A DNA stretch of 64,000 nt from Kushneria phosphatilytica. Lineage in GTDB: Bacteria > Pseudomonadota > Gammaproteobacteria > Pseudomonadales > Halomonadaceae. The first letter of the stretch is position 1; each line of letters begins with the position of its first letter. This document shows positions 26,854 through 40,176 of the stretch, in pieces. The DNA lies in NCBI RefSeq assembly GCF_008247605.1, contig NZ_CP043420.1, positions 1,302,001 through 1,366,000 of the forward strand. Direction: 5' to 3'. The translations under genes and the position numbers were made by a program. The notes under the pieces were generated by a model. It was not told the origin of the DNA. It saw only the letters and a program-made list of their open reading frames with translations, and ran no database searches.

Positions 26854-27564
26854 ATGTCCAGACTCACGGTCTCCATCTATCGTTACAATCCGGAAACCGA
26901 TGACGCACCGTACATGCACGACTATGAGGTCGATACCCAGGGTCGTGATCTGATGGTGCTCAATGTCATCCAGATGATAAAGGAACAGGACAGTACCCTG
27001 GCCTATCGTCGCAGCTGCCGCGAAGGGGTCTGCGGTTCGGATGGCATGAACATGAACGGCAAGAACAGTCTGGCCTGTGTGACGCCCTTGTCCGATGTGG
27101 TCAAGAACAATCGGCTGGTACTGCGTCCGCTGCCGGGGCTGCCGGTTATCAGGGACCTGGTGGTCGACATGGCCATCTTCTACAAGCAGTACGAGCGTAT
27201 TCAGCCGTATCTGCAGAATGATGAAGCGCCCCCGGCCATTGAACGTCTGCAATCGCCCGAAGAGCGTGACAAGCTCGATGGTCTCTACGAGTGCATCCTG
27301 TGTGCCTGCTGTTCAACGTCCTGCCCTTCATTCTGGTGGAACCCGGACAAGTTCGTCGGGCCGGCCGGTCTGCTCTGGGCCTATCGGTTCATGGCCGATA
27401 GCCGTGATACACACACTCAGGAGCGTCTGTCGGAGCTGGATGATCCCTTCAGCGTGTTCCGGTGTCGCGGCATCATGAACTGCGTTGCGGTGTGTCCGAA
27501 GGGACTGAATCCGACTCGGGCCATCGGCAAGATTCGTGACCTGCTGGTATCGAATGCAGCTTAA
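26854..27564 (+). CDS. sdhB: Succinate dehydrogenase iron-sulfur subunit
   Basis: The 236-residue protein carries three iron-sulfur clusters. The [2Fe-2S] site is in RRSCREGVCGSDGMNMNGK with a later Cys, the [4Fe-4S] site in ECILCACCSTSCPSFWWNP, and the [3Fe-4S] site in FRCRGIMNCVAVCPKGLNP. It passes electrons from SdhA to ubiquinone. It ends sdhCDAB, and a 223-base gap with a hairpin separates it from sucA. Confidence 0.97.
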   Translation: MSRLTVSIYRYNPETDDAPYMHDYEVDTQGRDLMVLNVIQMIKEQDSTLAYRRSCREGVCGSDGMNMNGKNSLACVTPLSDVVKNNRLVLRPLPGLPVIRDLVVDMAIFYKQYERIQPYLQNDEAPPAIERLQSPEERDKLDGLYECILCACCSTSCPSFWWNPDKFVGPAGLLWAYRFMADSRDTHTQERLSELDDPFSVFRCRGIMNCVAVCPKGLNPTRAIGKIRDLLVSNAA

Positions 27565-27638
27565 ACCCGATCACAGGGCTTGTTATCATTGTCGACACTG
27601 CGATCCTGAATCGTGGGGGCAATGACAGGCCCCGAAGG

Positions 27639-27663
27639 AATAGCCGGTGTCAAGCCGGCTATT
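27639..27663 (+). other. Hairpin in the sdhB-sucA gap
   Basis: AATAGCCGG (27639-27647) and CCGGCTATT (27655-27663) form a perfect 9-bp stem with a 7-base loop. No T-run follows. It may be an mRNA processing or stability element between sdhB and sucA. Confidence 0.4.
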
Positions 27664-27787
27664 GACTGTCTGAATATCGTGGCCATTTCGCCGCATCAGG
27701 CGCAAATGCCGCAAGTAGAGTAAAGCCGGCGCGTTCCGGTCATGCCGGTCGCCGATTCCACCCCTACAGCAGCAGGGTGACCGAACG

Positions 27788-30643
27788 ATGCAAGAAGGCA
27801 TTATGGAGTTGATGTGGCGAACCTCCCACATGAGTGGTGGTAACGCCCATTACGTTGAAGAGCTCTACGAGCAGTATCTTGCCGATCCTTCTTCCGTGCC
27901 CGACGAGTGGCGCCAGTATTTCGATGCACTGCCCGGTTACGAGGGTGGGCCCACACGAGATACGCCTCTTGGTCCGATCCGTGACCAGTTCGAGCGCCTG
28001 TCACAGGAGCGCCGGCCGAAAGCGACTGCGGCTACCGAGCAGGTCGACAATGAAGAGAACCGTCGTCAGGTTCGTGTCCTTCAGTTGATCAATGCCTATC
28101 GCTTCCGGGGCCATCAGCGGGCCAATATCGACCCTCTGGGTCTACGCAGTCCCGAGCCCATTCCGGATCTCGATCCCGGTTTTCATCAGCTTACCAATGA
28201 CGACATGGATCGAGTCTTCCAGACCGGTTCCCTGTTCATTGGCAAGGACTCTGCGACGCTGAAGGAAATTATCGAAGCGCTCGAGCAGACCTACTGTCGC
28301 TCGATCGGTTGCGAGTTCATGCATATTGTCAACACTGAAGAGAAGCGCTGGCTCGAACAGCGTTTTGAATCGGTGCGCTCGAAGCCGGCTTACTCCGATG
28401 ATGTTCGTCAGCATGTGCTGGAACGACTAACCGCTGCCGAAGGATTGGAAAATTACCTTGCCAGCCGTTACCCCGGTACCAAGCGATTCGGGCTTGAAGG
28501 AGGCGAATCGTTCATTCCGATGGTGGATGAACTGATCCAGCGCTCAGGCAATTACGGTACCCGGGAAGTGGTCATTGGCATGGCGCACCGGGGGCGGCTG
28601 AATCTGCTGGTCAATCTGCTTGGCAAGAGCCCGAGTGAGCTGATCGATGAATTCGATGGCAAGAAGATGCTCGCGCATGGTTCCGGGGATGTGAAATATC
28701 ACCAGGGGTTCAGCTCGAACGTGATGACGCCTGGGGGCGAAATTCATCTCGCCCTGGCTTTCAATCCCTCGCACCTTGAAATCGTATCACCGGTGGTCGA
28801 GGGCTCGGTACGAGCACGCCAGGATCGTCGCGATGATGACAGCGGCGATCAGGTGCTGCCCTTGGCTGTCCATGGCGACGCTGCCTTTGCCGGGCAGGGG
28901 GTGGTCATGGAAACCCTGCAGATGTCGCAACTGCGAGGGTACAAGACCGGCGGTACCATCCATATCGTGATCAATAACCAGCTTGGCTTTACTACGTCGC
29001 GTCGTGATGATGCACGCTCGACGGAGTACTGCACTGATATCGCCAAGATGGTTCAGGCCCCCATTTTCCACGTTAATGGCGATGACCCTGATGCAGTGTT
29101 GCATGCCACTCAGGTAGCCCTGGATTATCGTCAGCAATTCAAGCGTGACGTGGTGCTGGATCTGATCTGTTATCGCCGTCGTGGTCATAACGAGGCGGAC
29201 GAGCCCTCCGGTACACAGCCGATGATGTACCAGAAGATCAAGACCCACGAAACAACGCGCACACTCTATGCACGCCGGCTGGTCGAAGAGGGTGTGCTGA
29301 GCGAAAACGACGCTAAGGCAATGGTCGATGCCTATCGGGACAATCTCGACAATGGCAATCACGTGGCCAACTCGCTGGTTCAGGAGCCCAACCGGGCACT
29401 GTTCGTCGATTGGACACCGTATCTGGGCCATGAGTGGACCGGTGTCGCTGATACCTCGTTCGATATGAAACGCCTTCAGGAACTCGCCACCAAAATGTGC
29501 GAGGTGCCGGAGAATTTTCAGCTCCAGCGTCAGGTGAGCAAGATCTATGAAGATCGTCGCAAGATGCTTGCTGGCGGAATGGCGCTTAATTGGGGCTTTG
29601 CCGAAACGCTGGCCTACGCCACCCTGATCGATCAGGGCCACCCGGTGAGGCTGACCGGCCAGGATACGGGACGGGGCACCTTCTCGCATCGGCATGCCGT
29701 GCTGCATAGCCAGAAGGATGGGGCCATCTGGATACCGCTGCAGCATCTCAAGCCCAATCAGCCCTCGTTTGATGTGTATGATTCCTTCCTGTCGGAACAG
29801 GGCGCACTGGGCTTTGAATATGGCTATGCCACCACTACGCCCAATGCTCTGATTGCATGGGAAGCCCAGTTTGGTGATTTCGCCAATGGGGCTCAGGTCG
29901 TCATCGACCAGTTCATCTCTTCGGGCGAAAGCAAGTGGGGGCGCCTGTGCGGTCTGACCCTGCTGTTGCCGCATGGTTACGAAGGCCAGGGCCCCGAACA
30001 CTCCTCGGCACGACTGGAGCGTTTCCTGCAGCTGTGTGCTGAAAACAACATGCAGGTCTGTGTGCCTTCCACACCAGCGCAGATTTTCCATCTGCTGCGG
30101 CGTCAGGTCATCCGGTCGCTGCGCAAGCCGCTGGTAGTGATGTCACCCAAGAGCCTGCTGCGTCACAAGGATGCCACGTCCACGCTGGATGATCTGGCCG
30201 GCGGGCATTTCCATATGGTGATTCCTGACCAGGGCAGGCTTGACGCTGACAAGGTCAAGCGGGCGATTGTCTGCGCTGGCAAGGTGTATTACGACCTTGC
30301 CAATCATCGGGCCGAGCACAAGCGCGACGATACGGTTATCGTTCGGGTCGAGCAGCTCTATCCTTTCCCCGAGGATTCACTGTATGAAGCGCTTGAGACC
30401 TATACCAACCTCGAGCAGGTGGTATGGTGCCAGGAAGAGCCTCAGAACCAGGGCGCCTGGTATCAGAGTCAGCACCATATTCGTAATGTGGCCGATCGCC
30501 TCAGGGAGGGAATGGGACGCCGCCTGTGCTTCGCCGGCCGTGCAGCTTCGGCAGCGCCAGCAGCAGGTTACATGGCGGTGCATGCCGAGCAGCAACGCCA
30601 GCTGATCGAAGACGCCTTCAATCGGCAGTACGAAGGCCAATAA
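27788..30643 (+). CDS. sucA: 2-oxoglutarate dehydrogenase E1 component
   Basis: The 951-residue thiamine-dependent E1 decarboxylates 2-oxoglutarate and loads succinyl onto the SucB lipoyl group. Family features include [20 protein letters not shown] at the N-terminus, the LxxGEESFIPM-type [15 protein letters not shown], the thiamine region [20 protein letters not shown] and [20 protein letters not shown]. The start MQEG matches the pseudomonad/halomonad form; an ATG at codon 6 is possible and has AAGAAGG upstream. It is followed by sucB after 37 bases. Confidence 0.96.
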   Translation: MQEGIMELMWRTSHMSGGNAHYVEELYEQYLADPSSVPDEWRQYFDALPGYEGGPTRDTPLGPIRDQFERLSQERRPKATAATEQVDNEENRRQVRVLQLINAYRFRGHQRANIDPLGLRSPEPIPDLDPGFHQLTNDDMDRVFQTGSLFIGKDSATLKEIIEALEQTYCRSIGCEFMHIVNTEEKRWLEQRFESVRSKPAYSDDVRQHVLERLTAAEGLENYLASRYPGTKRFGLEGGESFIPMVDELIQRSGNYGTREVVIGMAHRGRLNLLVNLLGKSPSELIDEFDGKKMLAHGSGDVKYHQGFSSNVMTPGGEIHLALAFNPSHLEIVSPVVEGSVRARQDRRDDDSGDQVLPLAVHGDAAFAGQGVVMETLQMSQLRGYKTGGTIHIVINNQLGFTTSRRDDARSTEYCTDIAKMVQAPIFHVNGDDPDAVLHATQVALDYRQQFKRDVVLDLICYRRRGHNEADEPSGTQPMMYQKIKTHETTRTLYARRLVEEGVLSENDAKAMVDAYRDNLDNGNHVANSLVQEPNRALFVDWTPYLGHEWTGVADTSFDMKRLQELATKMCEVPENFQLQRQVSKIYEDRRKMLAGGMALNWGFAETLAYATLIDQGHPVRLTGQDTGRGTFSHRHAVLHSQKDGAIWIPLQHLKPNQPSFDVYDSFLSEQGALGFEYGYATTTPNALIAWEAQFGDFANGAQVVIDQFISSGESKWGRLCGLTLLLPHGYEGQGPEHSSARLERFLQLCAENNMQVCVPSTPAQIFHLLRRQVIRSLRKPLVVMSPKSLLRHKDATSTLDDLAGGHFHMVIPDQGRLDADKVKRAIVCAGKVYYDLANHRAEHKRDDTVIVRVEQLYPFPEDSLYEALETYTNLEQVVWCQEEPQNQGAWYQSQHHIRNVADRLREGMGRRLCFAGRAASAAPAAGYMAVHAEQQRQLIEDAFNRQYEGQ

Positions 30644-30680
30644 TCGGGTATCGAGAGAGACGAGTAACCAAGGAATTCCA

Positions 30681-33903
<3,223 letters not shown>

Positions 33904-33923
33904 GCCCGCAAGGGTAGGGTAGA

Positions 33924-33948
33924 TCGCCGGCGGCAGGGCCGCCGGCGA
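33924..33948 (+). terminator. GC hairpin after lpd
   Basis: TCGCCGGCGG (33924-33933) and CCGCCGGCGA (33939-33948) form a perfect 10-bp stem with a 5-base loop, 20 bases after the lpd stop. It has no T-run, so transcription may continue into sucCD. Confidence 0.5.
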
Positions 33949-34029
33949 GTCGGGGCGTTCGTCCGGGCTGCGGCCTGAAAGGCATTGGCGAACGCCAATA
34001 GAGTCCAATGCAACCAATGGCATGAGACG

Positions 34030-35196
34030 ATGAATCTTCACGAATATCAGGCAAAACAGTTGTTTGCCGATTACGGCCTGCCGGTCTCCAAGGGGTTTGC
34101 TGTCGACACCCCGGATGAAGCCGCCAGTGCCTGCAAGAAAATCGGTGGTGACAAGTGGGTCGTCAAGGCCCAGGTGCACGCCGGCGGACGTGGCAAGGCC
34201 GGTGGGGTCAAGCTGGTCCAGAGTCCGGATGAGGCAAAAGCCTTTGCCGAGCAGTGGCTGGGCAAGAGCCTGGTGACCTATCAGACCGATGAAAAAGGTC
34301 AGCCGGTTGCCAAGATTCTGGTCGAAAACTGCACTGATATCGCCACTGAGCTCTATCTTGGTGCCGTGGTGGATCGTGGCTCGCGCCGAATCGTATTCAT
34401 GGCTTCCACCGAAGGTGGTGTCGAGATCGAGAAGGTCGCCGAAGAGACGCCCGAGAAGATCCTGCGCGCTACCGTTGATCCGCTGGTAGGCGCACAGCCC
34501 TATCAGGCGCGTGAGCTGGCCTTCAAGCTGGGCCTGAACAAGGAGCAGATCAAGCAGTTCACGAAGATCTTCCTGGGACTGGCGAAAATGTTCGCCGACA
34601 AGGACTTCGCCCTGCTTGAGATCAATCCGCTGGTCATTACCGGCGAAGGCAACCTGCACTGCCTGGATGCCAAGGTCAATCTCGATGGCAATGCTCTCTA
34701 TCGGCATCCCGATTTGCAGGAGATGCGCGATCCGAGCCAGGAAGACGAACGCGAAGCGCATGCCCAGCAGTGGGAGCTCAACTATGTTGCCCTCGACGGC
34801 AACATCGGCTGCATGGTCAATGGTGCCGGTCTGGCCATGGGCACCATGGATATCATCAAGCTCTCCGGTGGTCAGCCAGCCAACTTCCTGGACGTGGGTG
34901 GTGGTGCCACTACCGAGCGTGTCGCCGAGGCATTCAAGATCATCCTGTCCGACAAATCGGTCAAGGCAGTGCTGGTCAACATCTTCGGCGGCATCGTGCG
35001 CTGCGACATGATTGCCGAGGGCATCATCGGAGCAGTCGAACAGGTAGGCGTCAATGTGCCGGTGGTGGTGCGTCTGGAAGGCAACAATGCCGAACTGGGC
35101 ACCCGGAAGCTGGCCGACAGTGGTCTGAATATCATTGCTGCCACCAGCCTGACTGATGCGGCGCAGCAGGTGGTGAAAGCAGCGGAGGGCAAGTAA
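34030..35196 (+). CDS. sucC: Succinyl-CoA synthetase beta subunit (ADP-forming)
   Basis: The 388-residue subunit has the same length as E. coli SucC. It begins [20 protein letters not shown], has the ATP-grasp segment [20 protein letters not shown], and carries the C-terminal [19 protein letters not shown] typical of the family. With SucD it makes ATP from succinyl-CoA. The start at 34030 is fixed by this conserved N-terminus. Its stop codon shares a base with the sucD start (TAATG). Confidence 0.97.
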   Translation: MNLHEYQAKQLFADYGLPVSKGFAVDTPDEAASACKKIGGDKWVVKAQVHAGGRGKAGGVKLVQSPDEAKAFAEQWLGKSLVTYQTDEKGQPVAKILVENCTDIATELYLGAVVDRGSRRIVFMASTEGGVEIEKVAEETPEKILRATVDPLVGAQPYQARELAFKLGLNKEQIKQFTKIFLGLAKMFADKDFALLEINPLVITGEGNLHCLDAKVNLDGNALYRHPDLQEMRDPSQEDEREAHAQQWELNYVALDGNIGCMVNGAGLAMGTMDIIKLSGGQPANFLDVGGGATTERVAEAFKIILSDKSVKAVLVNIFGGIVRCDMIAEGIIGAVEQVGVNVPVVVRLEGNNAELGTRKLADSGLNIIAATSLTDAAQQVVKAAEGK

Positions 35197-36068
35197 TGAG
35201 TATCCTCATCGACAAGAATACGAAGGTGATCTGCCAAGGCTTTACCGGCGGTCAGGGCACCTTCCATTCCGAGCAGGCGATCGCCTACGGCACCAATATG
35301 GTGGGCGGTGTCACGCCTGGCAAGGGCGGTCAGACGCATCTCAACCTGCCGGTGTTCAATACCGTACGCGAAGCCGTCGAACAGACGGGCGCTGAAGCTT
35401 CGGTAATCTATGTGCCAGCGCCGTTCTGCAAGGACTCGATCCTTGAGGCCGCCAACGCCGGTATCAAGCTGATCATCTGCATCACCGAAGGCATTCCGAC
35501 GCTCGATATGCTCGACGTCAAGGTGAAATGCGATGAGCTGGGCGTACGTTTGATCGGTCCCAACTGCCCAGGGGTCATCACGCCTGACGAGAGCAAGATC
35601 GGTATCATGCCGGGCCACATTCACCAGGCTGGCCGTGTCGGCATTGTGTCTCGCTCCGGTACGCTGACCTATGAGGCGGTCAAACAGACCACCGACCACG
35701 GTTTCGGCCAGTCCACCTGTGTGGGTATCGGTGGTGATCCGATCCCTGGTTCGACCTTTATCGATATTCTCGAAATGTTCGAAAAGGATCCGAAGACCGA
35801 GGCGATCGTCATGATCGGCGAGATCGGCGGTACTGCCGAGGAAGAAGCGGCTGAATACATCAAGCAGCACGTCAGCAAGCCGGTCGTGGCTTATATCGCT
35901 GGTGTTACGGCGCCTCCCGGTAAGCGCATGGGCCATGCTGGTGCCATTATCGCCGGTGGCAAGGGCACGGCGGATGACAAGTTTCAGGCGCTGGAGTCTG
36001 CTGGCGTTAAAACGGTGCGTTCGCTGGCTGAAATTGGTGACAAGCTCAAGGAAGCGACCGGCTGGTAA
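35196..36068 (+). CDS. sucD: Succinyl-CoA synthetase alpha subunit
   Basis: The 290-residue subunit binds CoA and carries the phosphohistidine. [20 protein letters not shown] at the N-terminus is the CoA-binding start. The catalytic His lies in [20 protein letters not shown], at about residue 247. It is translationally coupled to sucC by a 1-base overlap and is the last gene before the strong terminator that closes the TCA block. Confidence 0.97.
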   Translation: MSILIDKNTKVICQGFTGGQGTFHSEQAIAYGTNMVGGVTPGKGGQTHLNLPVFNTVREAVEQTGAEASVIYVPAPFCKDSILEAANAGIKLIICITEGIPTLDMLDVKVKCDELGVRLIGPNCPGVITPDESKIGIMPGHIHQAGRVGIVSRSGTLTYEAVKQTTDHGFGQSTCVGIGGDPIPGSTFIDILEMFEKDPKTEAIVMIGEIGGTAEEEAAEYIKQHVSKPVVAYIAGVTAPPGKRMGHAGAIIAGGKGTADDKFQALESAGVKTVRSLAEIGDKLKEATGW

Positions 36069-36093
36069 GTGTCGTATTGCCGAAGAGCACAAG

Positions 36094-36123
36094 GGGGGAT
36101 GCCGTCAGGCATCCCCCTTTTTT
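36094..36123 (+). terminator. Intrinsic terminator of sucCD
   Basis: GGGGGATGCC (36094-36103) and GGCATCCCCC (36108-36117) form a perfect 10-bp stem with a GTCA loop, followed by six T residues at 36118-36123. Confidence 0.95.
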
Positions 36124-36175
36124 CTTGCAGGCCCCCGGGGTCTCTCGAGGCACTCATCCTGTAACGAACGGAAAA

Positions 36176-37021
36176 TCAGGAGAGCTGGTCAAGAAAATCA
36201 AGCATCAACCGGTGAAGTTCTTCCCGGTGGGTGAAGTTGAGACCATGCGGCGCGCCTCCGATCATTTCCAGGCGACTGCCGCTGATCATTTCGTGCGAGC
36301 GTTGGGCACTGACTTCTGCCGGTACAATCTGGTCGGCATCACCATGAATGATGAGCGTCGGGACCGATATTTTAGGCAAATCGTGGCGGAAATCGGTCTG
36401 CCCGAACGCGGTGATGCAACGCAAGGTAGCATGAGGTGCAGCAAAGCTGGCAATGGTGTGATTGTATTGTAGCTGTGCCCGGCTGATGGTCGGAGCATCC
36501 TCGCTCCAGTTGACAAAGGTCTGACCGAATCCTTCGAGGAAGGCCACTCGCTGGTCGAGAATGCCTGCCTTCATGTCCTCGAAAACCTGAGCGTCAACGC
36601 CATCAGGGTTGTCATCGGTTTTCAGCAGGAAAGGGGGGACGGCACCGATCAGCATGGCAGCACTGACCCGATCATTACCGAAGCGTCCGAAGTAGCGCGC
36701 GACTTCTCCTCCCCCCATGGAAAAGCCGACGAGCACTGCATCACGCAGGTCGAGTCGGGTCATCAGCGCCTGCAAATCGCCTGACAGAGTATCGTAATCA
36801 TAGCCTTCCCAGGGCTTGCTGGATTCGCCGAAGCCACGACGATCATAGGCAATACAGCGATAACCTGCCTCGGTCAGGGCATTGATCTGGTACTCCCACA
36901 TGCGATGGCTCAGGGGCCAGCCGTGAATCAGAATGACCGGACGCGCATCCGGTGCACCACAATCCTGATAGTAGAGATCGACCGGCGCGCTATCACTGGT
37001 ATCCACACTGATGAAAGGCAT
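36176..37021 (-). CDS. Alpha/beta hydrolase, non-haem chloroperoxidase-like
   Basis: This 281-residue protein has no signal peptide. It has the order typical of cofactor-free haloperoxidases/esterases: PVILIHGWPLSHRMWEYQ (oxyanion strand), AYDRRGFGESSKPWEGYDYD, nucleophile elbow GFSMGGGEVARYFGRFG, acid in LIIHGDADQIVP, and His in GAPHGLNFTHREEL. Such enzymes are mostly esterases that also perhydrolyse in vitro. GAGGAG precedes the ATG at 37021. It is monocistronic and opposes sucD. The natural substrate is unknown. Confidence 0.87.
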   Translation of the reverse strand: MPFISVDTSDSAPVDLYYQDCGAPDARPVILIHGWPLSHRMWEYQINALTEAGYRCIAYDRRGFGESSKPWEGYDYDTLSGDLQALMTRLDLRDAVLVGFSMGGGEVARYFGRFGNDRVSAAMLIGAVPPFLLKTDDNPDGVDAQVFEDMKAGILDQRVAFLEGFGQTFVNWSEDAPTISRAQLQYNHTIASFAAPHATLRCITAFGQTDFRHDLPKISVPTLIIHGDADQIVPAEVSAQRSHEMISGSRLEMIGGAPHGLNFTHREELHRLMLDFLDQLS

Positions 37022-37096
37022 TGCGAACTCCTCTGACGTTGGATGGCGATGCTGACAGTTATAGAAAGTCGTTCGCCGAAGCGCCAACCATCATCA

Positions 37097-38116
37097 TCAG
37101 TTGCCCGGATCACTCTCTTCCTGACGCCGTGCTGACAGAATCCGACGCAACAATGGACGACCGGCCATCATCATGAAAACAGGGGCACCGGCGACCAGGT
37201 AGAAATAATAAGTGACGGCTCTCCAGATCAGGATGGCAGCGGCCGCCGTGGATTGACCGATCACGGGTGCCAGCAGTGCTGAAGAGGAAAGCTCGGCGCC
37301 TCCGGCACCCCCCGGGAGCAATGTGATCTGCCCGGCGGCCATGGAAAGCATCTGAACCAGGAAAGTCCAGGCCCAATCCATATGCTTGCCCAGACCAATC
37401 AGGGTGAAATAGAGCACGCTATAACGGATCAGCCAGTGGACCACGCCCAGCAGAAAGGCAACGACCAGTCGATAGCGGGGCATTTGTAGCGTTTCAGCCA
37501 ATGCGTTGCGGAAATTCAGCAGCCGCCTTGCCAGCTTGCGCCGGGTGTGGGGTCTCACTCGCAGCCCGGCCAGCATTCTTCCAAGCACACGCATCAGGCT
37601 GCGGTGATAACGCCCCAGCAGCAGAATCAGGATCAGTCCGCCGATCAGCAACATCATTGGCATCATCAGCATCCAGCCCAGTCTGACATCGACTGCACGG
37701 GTGATGACGTAGATCATCATGCCGATCATGGCTGACAGGAAAAACACCAGATCGATGATCTGATCGACGGCAAAAACCGCCGTCGTACGCGCTGGACGCA
37801 CGCCGCGTCTTGCCAGCAATGCCATCAGCGTCAATGGACCGCCGGTGCCTCCCGGCGTCGCGCAGATGGCGAACTCTGCTGCCATCATGATGGCCATGGC
37901 GCGCATGCTGCCGAGCGGGCCAGCGTGACCGGCCAGCAGTACCTTCAGCTTGAGCCCGTTGATGAACCAGCAGACCAGGATCATTCCCAGCATCATGGCG
38001 AACAGCCACAGTGGGAAGCCGGCCAGCTGGTGGATCAGACCGCTCCCGCCGAGCAGGATCGGTATGGCCAGCACGGCGACCAGGCCAGCCAGCAGAAGCC
38101 AGATCGTACGATTCAT
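37097..38116 (-). CDS. Flippase-like integral membrane protein (YbhN/LPG-synthase TM family)
   Basis: The 339-residue protein has about eight membrane helices and the family signatures AIMMAAEFAICATPGGTGGP and MAAGQITLLPGGAGGAELSS. The family includes the transmembrane half of lysylphosphatidylglycerol synthase and the YbhN/AglD group, thought to move or handle lipid-linked molecules. The MprF catalytic domain is absent. It ends a three-gene operon behind a glycosyltransferase and a deacetylase, overlapping the latter by four bases (ATGA). Handling of a glycolipid made by those genes is a reasonable inference. Confidence 0.82.
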   Translation of the reverse strand: MNRTIWLLLAGLVAVLAIPILLGGSGLIHQLAGFPLWLFAMMLGMILVCWFINGLKLKVLLAGHAGPLGSMRAMAIMMAAEFAICATPGGTGGPLTLMALLARRGVRPARTTAVFAVDQIIDLVFFLSAMIGMMIYVITRAVDVRLGWMLMMPMMLLIGGLILILLLGRYHRSLMRVLGRMLAGLRVRPHTRRKLARRLLNFRNALAETLQMPRYRLVVAFLLGVVHWLIRYSVLYFTLIGLGKHMDWAWTFLVQMLSMAAGQITLLPGGAGGAELSSSALLAPVIGQSTAAAAILIWRAVTYYFYLVAGAPVFMMMAGRPLLRRILSARRQEESDPGN

Positions 38117-38898
38117 GAGCGACCGTGAACAGATGCGTATTCGTCATTGCCTGATCCTGCCTGGCGCTTCAACCAGTCCGCCTTGGTAGTCGGCATATAG
38201 CCGGCATCGAGCAGGCGTCGCAGGGTGTCAAGCCAGTAACGCCGTGACATTTGATGGCGCATGTCGACAGGATGCAGGCCAAGGCGCAGTAGCGGTTGAT
38301 GACGATGACGCCATCGAGCGGTTTCATTGACTACCAGCGACATGCCGCGTCGCCATCGGCTGCGCGCGCTCCATACCAGCGATGGTGCTCGGATGGCGCT
38401 GAAATCCGGCAGTCGGTAAAGATGCTGTGGATCACTGGTATAGCTCAATGGCAGATCGCGTAGTGCGTCACGGGCACCACTGCTAAGCAGCCAGGCGGGA
38501 GCGACGAAACCATGAAGAGGCCAATTCCGCTGATGAAACAGCTCGATGCCGGCTTCCAGTCGCTGCTGTGCCTGCTGCCTGTCCAGTGAGTAGAATTCAC
38601 CTTCATACGTATAGATGCGTCGCATGAACCACTCGCGAGGAGTGCGAGGTGGCGGCGCATCATCGCAGTGATAGTAGCCATGCAGGGCCAGTTCATCGCC
38701 TCTGGCAAGACGCGATTCCAGAATCGACTGCAGGGCCGGATCCTCGAAAGTGGCGCTGCGATGGTGAAAATCCGGTACTACCAGCCAGGTCATCGGGATG
38801 CTACCCAGGGCATCCACGGCTTCAACGAAGGGGCGGTAATCTTCCCAGGTCTCGGGCGCGATATCATGCAGTACCAGCGCCAGTTCGCGTTCAGCCAT
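38113..38898 (-). CDS. DUF2334-type polysaccharide deacetylase-like protein
   Basis: The 261-residue protein has a divergent NodB-like fold. The metal-site pattern is LVLHDIAPE near the N-terminus, DELALHGYYHCDD (HGxxH) and a later GFVAPAWLLS. Family members are predicted to remove acetyl groups from sugars. The ATG at 38898 is chosen for its CAGGAG ribosome site and overlaps the upstream glycosyltransferase by 8 bases; other in-frame ATGs upstream give longer overlaps. It is the middle gene of a fully overlapping operon. Confidence 0.8.
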   Translation of the reverse strand: MAERELALVLHDIAPETWEDYRPFVEAVDALGSIPMTWLVVPDFHHRSATFEDPALQSILESRLARGDELALHGYYHCDDAPPPRTPREWFMRRIYTYEGEFYSLDRQQAQQRLEAGIELFHQRNWPLHGFVAPAWLLSSGARDALRDLPLSYTSDPQHLYRLPDFSAIRAPSLVWSARSRWRRGMSLVVNETARWRHRHQPLLRLGLHPVDMRHQMSRRYWLDTLRRLLDAGYMPTTKADWLKRQAGSGNDEYASVHGRS

Positions 38899-40057
38899 GC
38901 TGAACTCCTGCAGAGCTGGTGTCTCGAATGCCGAGGACATTGCGGTAGTGCGCGCCAAGCCCGTCGACTACCCTGTCCCAGTTATGATGACGTTCAACGT
39001 GGGCGCGCGCCTGTCGGCCGAGCTGGCGGCTATCGGCAGTAAACAGATTGCGAACCGCTTCGGCCATGGCGGCGGCATTGTGGGGTTCGCAGAGCAGACC
39101 ACACTCCTCGGGCACATTTTCTCCCAGTGCCCCGGCGCGGGCTGCTACTACCGGAATACCGCAGGCCATTGCTTCAAGCACGACCAGACCAAAGGTTTCC
39201 TGAGTCCCGGCATGTAGCAGGGCATCGCTACTGGCCATTTTCACGGCCAGATCTTCAGCGCTACAGAAGTGATTGATGACCGAGACATTATCCGGCGTAT
39301 GCTCTGGCATGCAGGAGCCTACCAGCAGCAGATGGTAAGCGCTGCCCAGCTGCTTCATGGTATCCAGCAGAACATCGATGTTCTTCTCCCGGGAGCCGCG
39401 GCCGGCAAAGATCAATAGCCGGGTATCATCGCTGATGCCGAGTTCACGACGTAACTCGTCGCTGCGTCGCTCGGGCGAAAAATTGACCAGGTCCACGCCA
39501 AGGGGCTGTACATACACTTCTTCGAGACCCAGAGCGTGCAGTTTGCCTGCCATGACCCGGCTTGGCGCCAGTATACGGTTGTAATGCCCATACAGCCGCG
39601 AGATGTACTGACCGATGGCTGCACTGGTCCAGTTACCGAAGCGATTGCTGACCAGCAGTGGCAGATCGGAGTGGTAAAAACCGACCACCGGAATATCAAG
39701 TTCGCGAGCCGCCTGGGCAGCGGCCCAGCCGGTAACGTAGGGATCACCGGCTTCAATCAGATCCGGCCCGACATCGTGTAACGCCCGCAACCAGTGGTGG
39801 CGGCGCAGCGGAAAGCGGTAACCGTTGCTGAAAGGCAGGGGAGGTGCCGGGACCTCGACCAGGCGGTCGTCCTCATGACGGCGGTAGCGAGCACCTGGCA
39901 CCAGCAGGCTGTGACGTATACCGGGCACGTTGTTCAGACGTCGTCGCTTGGCATCCAGATAGGTGCGTACACCGCCACTGGACGGTGCATAGAACATGGT
40001 CATGTCGGCAATATGCACGGTGCCGATACCTCCATTGGGCTTCATATACCCGCGCAT
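38891..40057 (-). CDS. Glycosyltransferase family 4 protein
   Basis: The 388-residue GT-B protein has an acceptor half ending near residue 180. The donor half contains LIFAGRGSREKNIDVLLDTM and GTQETFGLVVLEAMACGIPV, which carries the EX7E motif of retaining GT4 enzymes. The N-terminal MFYAPSSGGVRTYLDAKRRR is typical of alpha-mannosyl or glucosyl transferases acting on lipids. No signal peptide is present. The start at 40057 has a weak ribosome site; an ATG at 40045 is possible. It leads the operon with the deacetylase and flippase-like gene. Confidence 0.85.
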   Translation of the reverse strand: MRGYMKPNGGIGTVHIADMTMFYAPSSGGVRTYLDAKRRRLNNVPGIRHSLLVPGARYRRHEDDRLVEVPAPPLPFSNGYRFPLRRHHWLRALHDVGPDLIEAGDPYVTGWAAAQAARELDIPVVGFYHSDLPLLVSNRFGNWTSAAIGQYISRLYGHYNRILAPSRVMAGKLHALGLEEVYVQPLGVDLVNFSPERRSDELRRELGISDDTRLLIFAGRGSREKNIDVLLDTMKQLGSAYHLLLVGSCMPEHTPDNVSVINHFCSAEDLAVKMASSDALLHAGTQETFGLVVLEAMACGIPVVAARAGALGENVPEECGLLCEPHNAAAMAEAVRNLFTADSRQLGRQARAHVERHHNWDRVVDGLGAHYRNVLGIRDTSSAGVQHG

Positions 40058-40176
40058 CGGCCGGCATCGAAAACGCTCGGCCGCGGCATCATCAGCCCCT
40101 CCGGCTGGTCGGCCAACCAGTATAGCGAGCCACCATCGAAGTGTCTGATTCGATTGGTTACCGGAGGGGAGTCACG

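Noticed and set aside
28787..30091. Long minus-strand open frame inside sucA, and similar ones opposite sdhA (24859-26166) and sucCD (34872-36092)
   Set aside because: Each mirrors a conserved gene in a fixed frame, lacks domain signatures and would need to be transcribed against a major operon.
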